Shown here: positions 1-6,743 of the stretch, piece after piece
Layout: each line of letters opens with the position of its first letter
Numbering within the stretch: the stretch's first letter is position 1
NCBI GenBank assembly: GCA_016293265.1
Contig: JAEDEN010000057.1
Location: 1 to 10,643 of the forward strand
Source: Oscillospiraceae bacterium
GTDB taxonomy: Bacteria; Bacillota; Clostridia; Oscillospirales; Oscillospiraceae
Length of the DNA stretch: 10,643 nt
Reading direction: 5' to 3'
Translations under genes and position numbers: made by a program
The notes under the pieces: generated by a model
Seen by the model: only the letters and a program-made list of their open reading frames with translations
Databases searched by the model: none
Told to the model about the DNA's origin: nothing

Positions 1-582
1 AAGGTGAATATCATCGCTCCCAACGAGTATGTGGGCAATATCATGCCCATGTGCCAGGATCGCCGGGGAGAGTTTAAGGATATGCAGTATCTGGACACCA
101 ATCTGGTGGAGCTGCACTATCAGATGCCCCTGAACGAGATCATTTATGATTTCTTTGACGCCCTGAAGGCCAATACCCGGGGCTATGCTTCACTGGACTA
201 TGAGCTCTCCGGCTACCGTCCCAGCGATCTTGTGAAGGTGGACCTGCTCCTCAACGGCGACCAGGTGGATGCCCTCAGCTTCATCGCCCATAAGGATAAG
301 GCTTATCCCCGGGCCCGCCGCCTTTGCGAAAAGCTGAAGGAGAATATCCCCAGACAGCTCTTTGAGATTCCCGTGCAGGCTGCCATCGGCGGCCGCGTCA
401 TCGCCCGCGAGACCGTCAAGGCCATGCGCAAGGATGTGCTGGCCAAGTGCTACGGCGGCGATATCACCCGTAAGAAGAAGCTTTTGGAAAAACAGAAGGA
501 AGGCAAGAAAAAGATGCGGTCTCTGGGAACGGTTCAGATTCCCACGGAGGCCTTCCTTGCCGTTCTCAAATTGGATGAATAA
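1..582 (+). CDS. lepA: Elongation factor 4 (LepA), C-terminal part, 5' end outside window
   Basis: Ribosomal back-translocase GTPase LepA/EF-4, a cytosolic factor that binds the ribosome and remodels stalled or mistranslocated complexes. The frame is open from base 1, so only the last 193 or so of about 600 residues are present; the GTPase domain lies upstream. What is visible is the EF-G-like domain V ([19 protein letters not shown], then [15 protein letters not shown]) followed by the LepA-specific C-terminal domain with the signature [27 protein letters not shown], a lysine-rich stretch ([16 protein letters not shown]) and the tail [16 protein letters not shown]. These signatures separate LepA from EF-G and TypA. 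The C-terminus looks complete, ends in TAA, and is followed 8 bases later by a terminator, so lepA is the last gene of its transcript. The apparent GTG start at base 4 is just an internal valine. Confidence 0.97.
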   Translation, partial: KVNIIAPNEYVGNIMPMCQDRRGEFKDMQYLDTNLVELHYQMPLNEIIYDFFDALKANTRGYASLDYELSGYRPSDLVKVDLLLNGDQVDALSFIAHKDKAYPRARRLCEKLKENIPRQLFEIPVQAAIGGRVIARETVKAMRKDVLAKCYGGDITRKKKLLEKQKEGKKKMRSLGTVQIPTEAFLAVLKLDE

Positions 583-590
583 ACGAAAGG

Positions 591-622
591 AACCTCCCAC
601 GGCCCGGGCCGTGGGAGGTTTT
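591..622 (+). terminator. Rho-independent terminator of lepA
   Basis: A perfect 30-base palindrome (arms 591-605 and 606-620, outer part AACCTCCCAC / GTGGGAGGTT) with a GC-rich centre, starting 8 bases after the lepA stop. It is followed by only a short T run (TTTT across 619-622), so termination efficiency is inferred from the very stable stem rather than from a long U tract. It separates lepA from the carA promoter. Confidence 0.85.
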
Positions 623-755
623 GCTGCGCAGGGGACCGCCGTCTTCCTCAAAGAAAGGGGGGAAACGTCCCATCTGTTGAGCATTGGAGAAAAAATCCAC
701 AAAAAGGGATTCCCCCAGCCCACAAGAAATTTGCTTCTTGACGGGTGAATAATGA

Positions 756-784
756 TTGACGGGGTTTGAAAAAAACATCATAAT
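756..784 (+). promoter_or_regulatory. Sigma-A-type promoter of the carA-carB/dapF unit
   Basis: A -35 box TTGACG at 756-761 and a -10 box CATAAT at 779-784 are separated by exactly 17 bases in an AT-rich stretch, five of six matches to consensus in each box. Transcription would start near 791, leaving a leader of about 35 bases before carA. That is too short for a PyrR-type attenuator or a riboswitch, so any pyrimidine or arginine control probably acts at the promoter. A second copy of TTGACGGG lies 18 bases upstream (738-745), and a CAAGAA/TTCTTG inverted repeat spans 723-740; either could be an operator, but this is inference. The rest of the 583-825 gap shows no gene. Confidence 0.75.
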
Positions 785-825
785 AAAAAAGAATATAGGT
801 AAGTTTGTAGAATAAGGAGGAGACC

Positions 826-1893
826 ATGAAAAAAGGCTATTTGGTGCTGCAGGATGGCCGGGTGTTTGAGGGCTTCCGCTTTGGCGCGGAGGCGGACACG
901 GTGGGCGAACTGGTGTTTACCACCGGTATGTGCGGTTACATCGAAACACTGACGGACCCCAGCTTCGCCGGACAGATCGTCATGCATACCTATCCCCTCA
1001 TTGGCAATTACGGCATCATTGAAGAGGACTTCGAGGGCGAGTGCCTGGTCAAGGGCTATGTCGTCCGGGAGTGGTGCGAGGCACCCTCCAATTTCCGCAC
1101 CCAGTATGATCTGGATACGTTCCTGAAGGCAAGGAACGTACCCGGCCTCTACGGCGTGGATACCAGGGAACTGACCCGCATCATCCGCGAGTACGGTGTT
1201 ATGAACGCCGCCATTTGCGATGAGGTTCCCGCAGACCTGATCCCCATCCAGACCTACGCCGTGAAGGACCCCATCAAGTACGCCACCTGCAAATCCCTTT
1301 CCCTCCACCCGGCGGTGGGAGAGGAGAAGTTCCGCGTCTCCCTTTTGGATTACGGTGCAAAGCGGAATATCATTCGGGAGCTGCAAAAGCGGGGCTGCAC
1401 CGTCACCGTCCTGCCTGCCTCCGTCAGCGCGGAGGAGATCCTGGCCGGCGCGCCCGACGGTGTGATGCTCTCCAACGGTCCCGGCGACCCCCAGGATAAC
1501 CCCTACCAGATCGAGCAGATCCGGAAGATCCTGGGGAAGGTGCCGGTGTTCGGCATCTGCATGGGCCACCAGCTTCTGGCCCTGGCCGCCGGAGGCACCA
1601 CCTATAAGCTGAAGTACGGCCACCGGGGTGCCAACCAGCCCGTTAAGGACCTGGTGAGCGGCCGGACGTATGTTACCAGCCAGAACCACGGCTATGCCGT
1701 GGATTCCGCCGCCCTGCCCCAGGGAGAGGTCCGCTTCATCAATGCCAACGACGGAACCTGTGAGGGTGTGGATTATCCCCAGTGGAACGCCTTCACCGTC
1801 CAGTTCCACCCCGAGGCCTGCTCCGGCCCCAAGGATACGGCCTTCCTCTTTGACCGCTTCCTGGAGAATATGACGAAAGGTGGTGGCAGATAA
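826..1893 (+). CDS. carA: Carbamoyl-phosphate synthase small (glutaminase) subunit
   Basis: Hydrolyses glutamine and channels ammonia to the large subunit for making carbamoyl phosphate, the precursor of pyrimidines and arginine. The 355-residue length is normal. The N-terminal CPSase small-chain domain (about 1-135) contains TTGMCGYIETLTDPSFAGQIV and GVDTRELTRIIREYG. The class I glutamine amidotransferase domain (about 165-350) contains SNGPGDP, the nucleophile Cys245 in GICMGHQLLALAAG, and the His328/Glu330 pair in QFHPEA, so the catalytic triad is complete. The start is fixed by an excellent ribosome site (AAGGAGG at 814-820, 5 bases before ATG). The TAA stop shares its last base with the ATG of the next gene (TAATG at 1891-1895), which points to translational coupling and equal subunit supply. 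Identification is secure. Confidence 0.97.
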   Translation: MKKGYLVLQDGRVFEGFRFGAEADTVGELVFTTGMCGYIETLTDPSFAGQIVMHTYPLIGNYGIIEEDFEGECLVKGYVVREWCEAPSNFRTQYDLDTFLKARNVPGLYGVDTRELTRIIREYGVMNAAICDEVPADLIPIQTYAVKDPIKYATCKSLSLHPAVGEEKFRVSLLDYGAKRNIIRELQKRGCTVTVLPASVSAEEILAGAPDGVMLSNGPGDPQDNPYQIEQIRKILGKVPVFGICMGHQLLALAAGGTTYKLKYGHRGANQPVKDLVSGRTYVTSQNHGYAVDSAALPQGEVRFINANDGTCEGVDYPQWNAFTVQFHPEACSGPKDTAFLFDRFLENMTKGGGR

Positions 1894-4800
1894 TGCCTCT
1901 GGATAAAAGCATTAAGAAGGTCCTTGTTATTGGTTCCGGCCCCATTGTCATCGGCCAGGCCGCTGAGTTCGACTACGCCGGCGCACAGGCCTGCCGCGTT
2001 TTGAAGGAAGCAGGCGTGGATGTGGTTTTGTGCAACTCCAACCCCGCCACCATCATGACCGACCAGGCCATGGCGGATGAGATCTATCTTGAGCCGCTGA
2101 CGGTGGAGACCATCAAGCGTATCATCAAAAAAGAGAAGCCCGACAGCATCCTGGCAGGCCTGGGCGGCCAGACGGGATTGACCTTGGCCATGCAGTTGGA
2201 CAAAGAGGGCTTCCTCAAGGCCAACAATGTGCGTCTGCTGGGCACCGACGCCGCCGCCATCTCCAAAGCGGAGGACCGGGAGCTGTTCAAGGAGGCCATG
2301 GCTGAGATCGGTCAGCCCTGCATTGCCTCCGACATCGCCGAGACGGTGGAGCGTGCCCTGGAGGTGGCTGGTGAGATCGGCTATCCCGTCATCGTCCGTC
2401 CCGCCTTCACCCTGGGCGGCGAGGGCGGCGGCGCGGCTAAAAACGCCGAGGAGCTGAAGGTCATCGCCCAGACCGGCCTGGATGCCTCCCCCATTACCCA
2501 GATCCTGGTGGAGAAGGCCATCTTCGGCTGGAAGGAGATCGAGTTTGAGACCATGCGGGACGGCATCGGCAACGTCATCGCCGTCTGCTCCATGGAAAAC
2601 CTGGACCCCGTGGGCGTCCACACCGGCGACTCCATCGTGGTGGCCCCCGCTCAGACCCTGGCGGACAAGGAGTATCAGATGCTCCGCAAGGCCGCCCTGG
2701 ATATTATCACCCACCTGGGCGTGGTGGGCGGATGCAACTGCCAGCTCGCCCTGAATCCCGAGAGCATGGAGTACGCCGTCATTGAGGTGAACCCCCGTGT
2801 TTCCCGCTCTTCCGCCCTGGCCTCTAAGGCCACCGGCTATCCCATCGCCAAAATCACCACCAAGATCGCCCTGGGCTACACCCTGGACGAGATCAAAAAC
2901 GACATCACAGGCAAGACCTGCGCCTGCTTCGAGCCCGCCGTCGACTACATCGTGGTGAAGATGCCCAAGTGGCCCTTCGACAAGTTTGCCGACGCCTCCC
3001 GCACCCTGGGCACCAAGATGAAGGCCACCGGTGAGGTCATGTCCATCGCGCCCAGCTTCGAGATGGGCATCATGAAGGCTGTCCGCGGCTGCGAGATCGG
3101 TATGGACACCCTCAACGCCAAAAGGGATGACCAGGATACCACCCCCATTGAAGAGCGGCTGGCCCGGGTGGACGACAAGCGCCTGTTCACGGTGTTCGAG
3201 GCACTGAAGTCCGGCGTCAGTGTGGACACCATTCACGCCATCACCATGATCGACCGCTGGTTCCTCTGCCACATCAAGAACCTGGCGGACTTTGAGAGAA
3301 AGCTGGAAAAGGAGGGCCTCACCGAAGGGCTGTATGAACAGGGCAAGCGGTACGGCTATACCGACAGCGCCCTTATGCGCCTGAGCGGCTCCGGGAGCCT
3401 GCCCGGCGAAAGCAGAAAAGCCGTGTACAAAATGGTGGATACCTGCGCCGCCGAGTTCGATGCCGAGACCCCCTATTTCTACTCCACCTTCGACCAGTAC
3501 TGCGAGGCCCGCACCTTCCCCAGAAGCGGAAAGCCCGTCATCATGGTCCTGGGCTCCGGCCCCATCCGCATCGGCCAGGGCATTGAGTTCGACTACTCCT
3601 CCGTCCATTGTGTCTGGACCCTGAAGGAGATGGGCTACGAGGTGGTCATTGTCAACAACAACCCTGAGACCGTTTCCACCGACTACGATACCGCTGACCG
3701 GCTGTATTTCGAGCCCCTGTGCCCCGAGGATGTGATGCACATCATCGACGTGGAAAAGCCCATCGGCGTGGTGGTGGCCTTCGGCGGCCAGACGGCCATC
3801 AAGCTCACCAAATTCCTGGACAGCCAGGGCATTCTCATCCTGGGTACCTCCGCCGAGTCCATCGACATGGCCGAGGACCGGGAGCGCTTCGACGAGCTGC
3901 TGGAGCGCTACAGCATCAAGCGCCCCAAGGGCTGCGGCGTCACAGGCCTGGAAAGCGCCCTGGAGGCAGCCAATACCCTGGGCTATCCCGTCCTTCTGCG
4001 GCCCAGCTATGTCATCGGCGGCCAGAACATGGTCATCGCCCATAATGACGGGGAGGTCCGCCGCTACATGGAGGTCATCCTCTCCGGCAAGATCGAAAAT
4101 CCCGTCCTGGTGGACCAGTACCTCCAGGGCCGGGAGCTGGAGGTGGACGTCATCTCCGACGGTGTGGACGTGCTGATTCCCGGCGTCATGCAGCACATTG
4201 AGCGCACCGGCGTCCACAGCGGCGACTCCATCGCCGTCTACCCCCACTTCTCCATCGGCGACAAGATGCTCAAGACCATCATCGACTGCTCCGAGAAGCT
4301 GGCCCTGTCCCTGGGCACCCGAGGCCTGATTAATATCCAGTACCTCATCTACCAGGGTGAGCTGTACGTCATCGAGGTCAATCCCCGGGCCTCCCGTACC
4401 GTGCCCTATATCTCCAAAGTCACGGGCGTTCCCATGGTGGACCTGGCTACCCGGGTGATGCTGGGCCAGCCCCTTAAGTCCCTGGGCTTCGGCACGGGCC
4501 TTTATAAGCAGCCCCCTTACGTTGCCGTGAAGGTGCCCGTGTTCTCCTTCCAGAAGATCACTGATGCCAACGCCGCCCTTTCCCCGGAGATGAAGTCCAC
4601 CGGCGAGGTGCTGGGACTTGGCAAAAATATGCAGGAGGCCCTCTTCAAGGGTCTGGTTTCCGCTGGTTATAAGGTGGAAAAGGCCCAGCGGGGCGGCGTT
4701 TTGATCTCCGTCAACCACCGGGACCAGCCTGAGGTGGTTGGCATCGCCCGCCGTCTGGACGATATGGGCTTCAAGCTCTATGCCACCGACGGTACCGCCC

Positions 4801-5930
4801 GTGAGATCGCCCACCTGGGCACTGATGTGGAAATTGTGGGCAAGCTGGGCCAGGACAGCCGGGTGTTCCAGCTCCTGGAGGACGGCAGCATCGACTATGT
4901 CATCCTCACCGGCTCCATGGAGCCGGAGTACATCAAGGATTTCATCCGCCTGAACCACCGCTGCGTCCAGTTGGGCATCCCCTGCCTGACCTCTCTGGAC
5001 ACCGCCAGCGCCCTGACGGATATCCTGGCCTCCCGCTACACCCAGAAGAACACAGAGCTCATCGACATCTGCCACCTGCGCGAAGAGCGCCAGAAGATCC
5101 GCTTCGCCAAAATGGAGACCTGCGGCAACGACTACATCTTCCTGGAGAACTTCGAGGGGGAGATTACCTGCCCCGAGTCCCTGTGCGTGTCTTTGTGCGA
5201 CCGCCACTATGGTGTGGGCGCTGACGGCATCGTACTGATGGAGAAGTCCGAAGTGGCCGACGCCAAGATCAAAATGTACAACGCCGATGGCTCCGAAGGC
5301 GCCATGGCCGGCAACGCCCTGCGCTGCATGGGCAAATACCTCTACGACAACGGCATCGTGGACAAGGACGTCCTGACCATTGAGACGGACAAGGGCATCA
5401 AGACTGTGAAGCTGTACATCCTGGGAGGAAAGGCCACCTCCGCCACCGTGGATATGGGCTACGCCACCCTGGATACCACCGCTCTGGGACTGAATCTGCC
5501 CCAGGCCACCGTTGTGGATTATCCCGTGGAGGTGGACGGCGCCAGCTACAACATCACCTGTGTGGATATGGGCAACCCCCACTGCGTGGTGTTCTGTGAC
5601 CGGGTGGACCGGGTGGATGTAGCGGGCATCGGTCCCAAATTTGAGCACGCCCAGTACTTCCCTGACCGCATCAACACCGAGTTTATCCGCGTGGTCAACC
5701 CCACCACCATCAAGATGCGTGTGTGGGAGCGGGGCAGCGGCGAGACCATGGCCTGCGGTACCGGCGCCTGCGCGGCAGTGGTGGCAGCTACAGCCAACGG
5801 CCTTTGTGCCAAGGGCAGCGACGTCACTGTAAAGGTGCGGGGCGGCGACCTGCTGGTTAACTATACGGATGAGCGCATCACCCTTACCGGTGACGCCAAG
5901 CTGGTCTACACCGGCGAGACGGAGTATTGA
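1893..5930 (+). CDS. carB: Fusion: carbamoyl-phosphate synthase large subunit + diaminopimelate epimerase domain
   Basis: A single 1,345-residue frame. Residues 1 to about 1,060 form a full CarB: first ATP-grasp half (RPAFTLGGEGGGAAKN; MENLDPVGVHTGDSIVVAP), oligomerisation region (about 400-545), second ATP-grasp half (GPIRIGQGIEFDYSSVHC near 550; RPSYVIGGQNMVIAHND) and the MGS-like allosteric domain (about 933-1050, LYATDGTAREI, CLTSLDTASAL). It makes carbamoyl phosphate with CarA. After the normal CarB tail (NTELIDICHLREERQ) the frame runs straight into a full-length DapF-like domain (about 1,069-1,345): KMETCGNDYIF, NADGSEGAMAGNALRC, NPHCVVF, ERGSGETMACGTGACA. DapF converts LL- to meso-diaminopimelate for lysine and peptidoglycan. 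The linker is only some 15 residues and shows no stop, frameshift or clear internal ribosome site. Cys1288 fits the second catalytic cysteine, but the first is Ala1139. CarB assignment is certain and DapF homology clear; epimerase activity is uncertain. Confidence 0.95.
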   Translation: MPLDKSIKKVLVIGSGPIVIGQAAEFDYAGAQACRVLKEAGVDVVLCNSNPATIMTDQAMADEIYLEPLTVETIKRIIKKEKPDSILAGLGGQTGLTLAMQLDKEGFLKANNVRLLGTDAAAISKAEDRELFKEAMAEIGQPCIASDIAETVERALEVAGEIGYPVIVRPAFTLGGEGGGAAKNAEELKVIAQTGLDASPITQILVEKAIFGWKEIEFETMRDGIGNVIAVCSMENLDPVGVHTGDSIVVAPAQTLADKEYQMLRKAALDIITHLGVVGGCNCQLALNPESMEYAVIEVNPRVSRSSALASKATGYPIAKITTKIALGYTLDEIKNDITGKTCACFEPAVDYIVVKMPKWPFDKFADASRTLGTKMKATGEVMSIAPSFEMGIMKAVRGCEIGMDTLNAKRDDQDTTPIEERLARVDDKRLFTVFEALKSGVSVDTIHAITMIDRWFLCHIKNLADFERKLEKEGLTEGLYEQGKRYGYTDSALMRLSGSGSLPGESRKAVYKMVDTCAAEFDAETPYFYSTFDQYCEARTFPRSGKPVIMVLGSGPIRIGQGIEFDYSSVHCVWTLKEMGYEVVIVNNNPETVSTDYDTADRLYFEPLCPEDVMHIIDVEKPIGVVVAFGGQTAIKLTKFLDSQGILILGTSAESIDMAEDRERFDELLERYSIKRPKGCGVTGLESALEAANTLGYPVLLRPSYVIGGQNMVIAHNDGEVRRYMEVILSGKIENPVLVDQYLQGRELEVDVISDGVDVLIPGVMQHIERTGVHSGDSIAVYPHFSIGDKMLKTIIDCSEKLALSLGTRGLINIQYLIYQGELYVIEVNPRASRTVPYISKVTGVPMVDLATRVMLGQPLKSLGFGTGLYKQPPYVAVKVPVFSFQKITDANAALSPEMKSTGEVLGLGKNMQEALFKGLVSAGYKVEKAQRGGVLISVNHRDQPEVVGIARRLDDMGFKLYATDGTAREIAHLGTDVEIVGKLGQDSRVFQLLEDGSIDYVILTGSMEPEYIKDFIRLNHRCVQLGIPCLTSLDTASALTDILASRYTQKNTELIDICHLREERQKIRFAKMETCGNDYIFLENFEGEITCPESLCVSLCDRHYGVGADGIVLMEKSEVADAKIKMYNADGSEGAMAGNALRCMGKYLYDNGIVDKDVLTIETDKGIKTVKLYILGGKATSATVDMGYATLDTTALGLNLPQATVVDYPVEVDGASYNITCVDMGNPHCVVFCDRVDRVDVAGIGPKFEHAQYFPDRINTEFIRVVNPTTIKMRVWERGSGETMACGTGACAAVVAATANGLCAKGSDVTVKVRGGDLLVNYTDERITLTGDAKLVYTGETEY

Positions 5931-5943
5931 GCCATCCTGTCGA

Positions 5944-5976
5944 TCCCCGGCGATTTTGAATCGCCGGGGACTTTTT
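5944..5976 (+). terminator. Rho-independent terminator of carA-carB/dapF
   Basis: A perfect 12-bp stem (TCCCCGGCGATT at 5944-5955 with AATCGCCGGGGA at 5959-5970) closes a 3-base loop and is followed by CTTTTT. It begins 13 bases after the fusion gene's TGA, so the transcript ends with the epimerase domain. Confidence 0.93.
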
Positions 5977-6019
5977 ATGCAAATTCGGAAAAATTACGCA
6001 AAAAAGGAAAAGAAGAGAC

Positions 6020-6048
6020 TTCCTATTTTTACGAAGATATGGTATAAT
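6020..6048 (+). promoter_or_regulatory. Extended -10 promoter of the exporter-like gene
   Basis: A perfect TATAAT at 6043-6048 is preceded by TGG, giving the TGnTATAAT extended -10 form. The -35 position, 17 bases upstream (TTCCTA, 6020-6025), is weak, which is usual for extended -10 promoters. The start near 6055 gives a leader of about 95 bases. Confidence 0.75.
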
Positions 6049-6068
6049 TTAAGAGTTAAATGAGATAC

Positions 6069-6144
6069 GTGCCTGCCAGGCGGCAAAATTGATGAAATTT
6101 TGAAAGGCGTCCTCTGCAAAACAGAAACGGCACCCACCGGAGGG
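6069..6144 (+). promoter_or_regulatory. Leader of the exporter-like gene with small stem-loops
   Basis: Between the predicted transcription start and the ribosome site (GGAGGG, 6139-6144) the leader holds three short foldable units: GCCTG/CAGGC (6071-6081), CAAAATT/AATTTTG with a 5-base loop (6084-6102) and TCTG/CAGA (6113-6125). GTGCC at 6069-6073 could also pair with GGCAC at 6129-6133, just ahead of the ribosome site. It matches no riboswitch class that I recognise. A regulatory role is only a possibility. Confidence 0.3.
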
Positions 6145-6148
6145 AACC

Positions 6149-6712
6149 ATGGAAGAAAAAAAGAAATTCACGTTCCCTAAAATCGGGATGCGAAATATCA
6201 AAACGGCCATAGCCGCGGCACTGTGTGCTTTTGTGTACTATTTCCTTGGCCGCTCCCCCGCCTTTGCCTGCATCGGCGCCATCTTCGGTATGGGCAGTGA
6301 CCTGGCCAGTTCGAAGCAGCACGGCGGCAACCGCCTCTTCGGCACCCTGATCGGCGGCCTTCTGGGCATGGTTCTCTTTCGGATCTATCTCATTTTCCAC
6401 CCTGACGGAGGGGACTCGCTGCTGCTGGTGCTGTTGACCTTCCTGGGGGTGGTGGTCCTTATCTGGCTGTGCCAGGTGTTCTGGGTGGGGGGCGTCCAGC
6501 CCGGAGGCGTGGTTCTGTGTATTATTTTGTTCAACACCCCCGTGGAATCCTATGTCAGCTACGCCCTGAACCGTATTTTCGATACCGCCGTGGGCGTGGT
6601 GGCGGCCCTGCTGGTGAACAGTATGTTTCCCGGCGGCTTTACCTTTCAGTTTTTGGACCAGAGCTTCCACCGCCGGAAGCCGGAGGAAGAGCCGGAAGAG
6701 GCAAGAGAATAA
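6149..6712 (+). CDS. Small FUSC/aromatic acid exporter-like inner-membrane protein
   Basis: A 187-residue membrane protein with about six hydrophobic segments (roughly 18-34, 37-52, 63-82, 90-110, 116-130, 143-160), a basic N-terminus (MEEKKKFTFPKIGMRNIKT) and a charged, Glu-rich tail (RRKPEEEPEEARE) that is probably cytoplasmic. The pattern GMRNIKTAIAAALCAFVYYFLG...GAIFGMGSDLASS...G.R..GTLIGGLLG, then NRIFDTAVGVVAALLVN, resembles the membrane half of the FUSC/ArAE family, whose characterised members export aromatic acids or similar small molecules. The protein lacks the long cytoplasmic half found in classical members, so it may work as an oligomer. The start is supported by GGAGGG 4 bases upstream. 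It has its own promoter and stands alone, converging on the dnaK-side operon. The substrate cannot be told from sequence. Confidence 0.75.
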   Translation: MEEKKKFTFPKIGMRNIKTAIAAALCAFVYYFLGRSPAFACIGAIFGMGSDLASSKQHGGNRLFGTLIGGLLGMVLFRIYLIFHPDGGDSLLLVLLTFLGVVVLIWLCQVFWVGGVQPGGVVLCIILFNTPVESYVSYALNRIFDTAVGVVAALLVNSMFPGGFTFQFLDQSFHRRKPEEEPEEARE

Positions 6713-6743
6713 AAAAAGAGCTGCCTGCAGGCAGCTCTTTTTT
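6712..6743. terminator. Bidirectional terminator between convergent genes
   Basis: A perfect 32-base palindrome: six A, GAGCTGCC around a central CTGCAG, GGCAGCTC, six T. Read on either strand it gives a GC stem followed by a U run, so it ends both the exporter-like transcript and the leftward operon. It overlaps the last base of one stop codon (TAA 6710-6712) and most of the other (TAA, 6744-6742 on the - strand). Confidence 0.93.

Noticed and set aside
362..748. 128-codon + strand open frame spanning the lepA end and its terminator
   Set aside because: Out of frame with lepA, reads through the terminator hairpin, and has no homology that I recognise.
623..755. Possible small gene or RNA in the lepA-carA gap
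   Set aside because: No start with a ribosome site, no convincing fold and no known RNA signature; AT-rich upstream promoter DNA is the simpler reading.
1773..5648. Very long open frame (1,291 codons) on the - strand across carB
   Set aside because: It mirrors the highly conserved carB/dapF coding sequence; its translation is rich in Gly, His, Val and Asp with no recognisable domain, as expected opposite a GC-biased gene.
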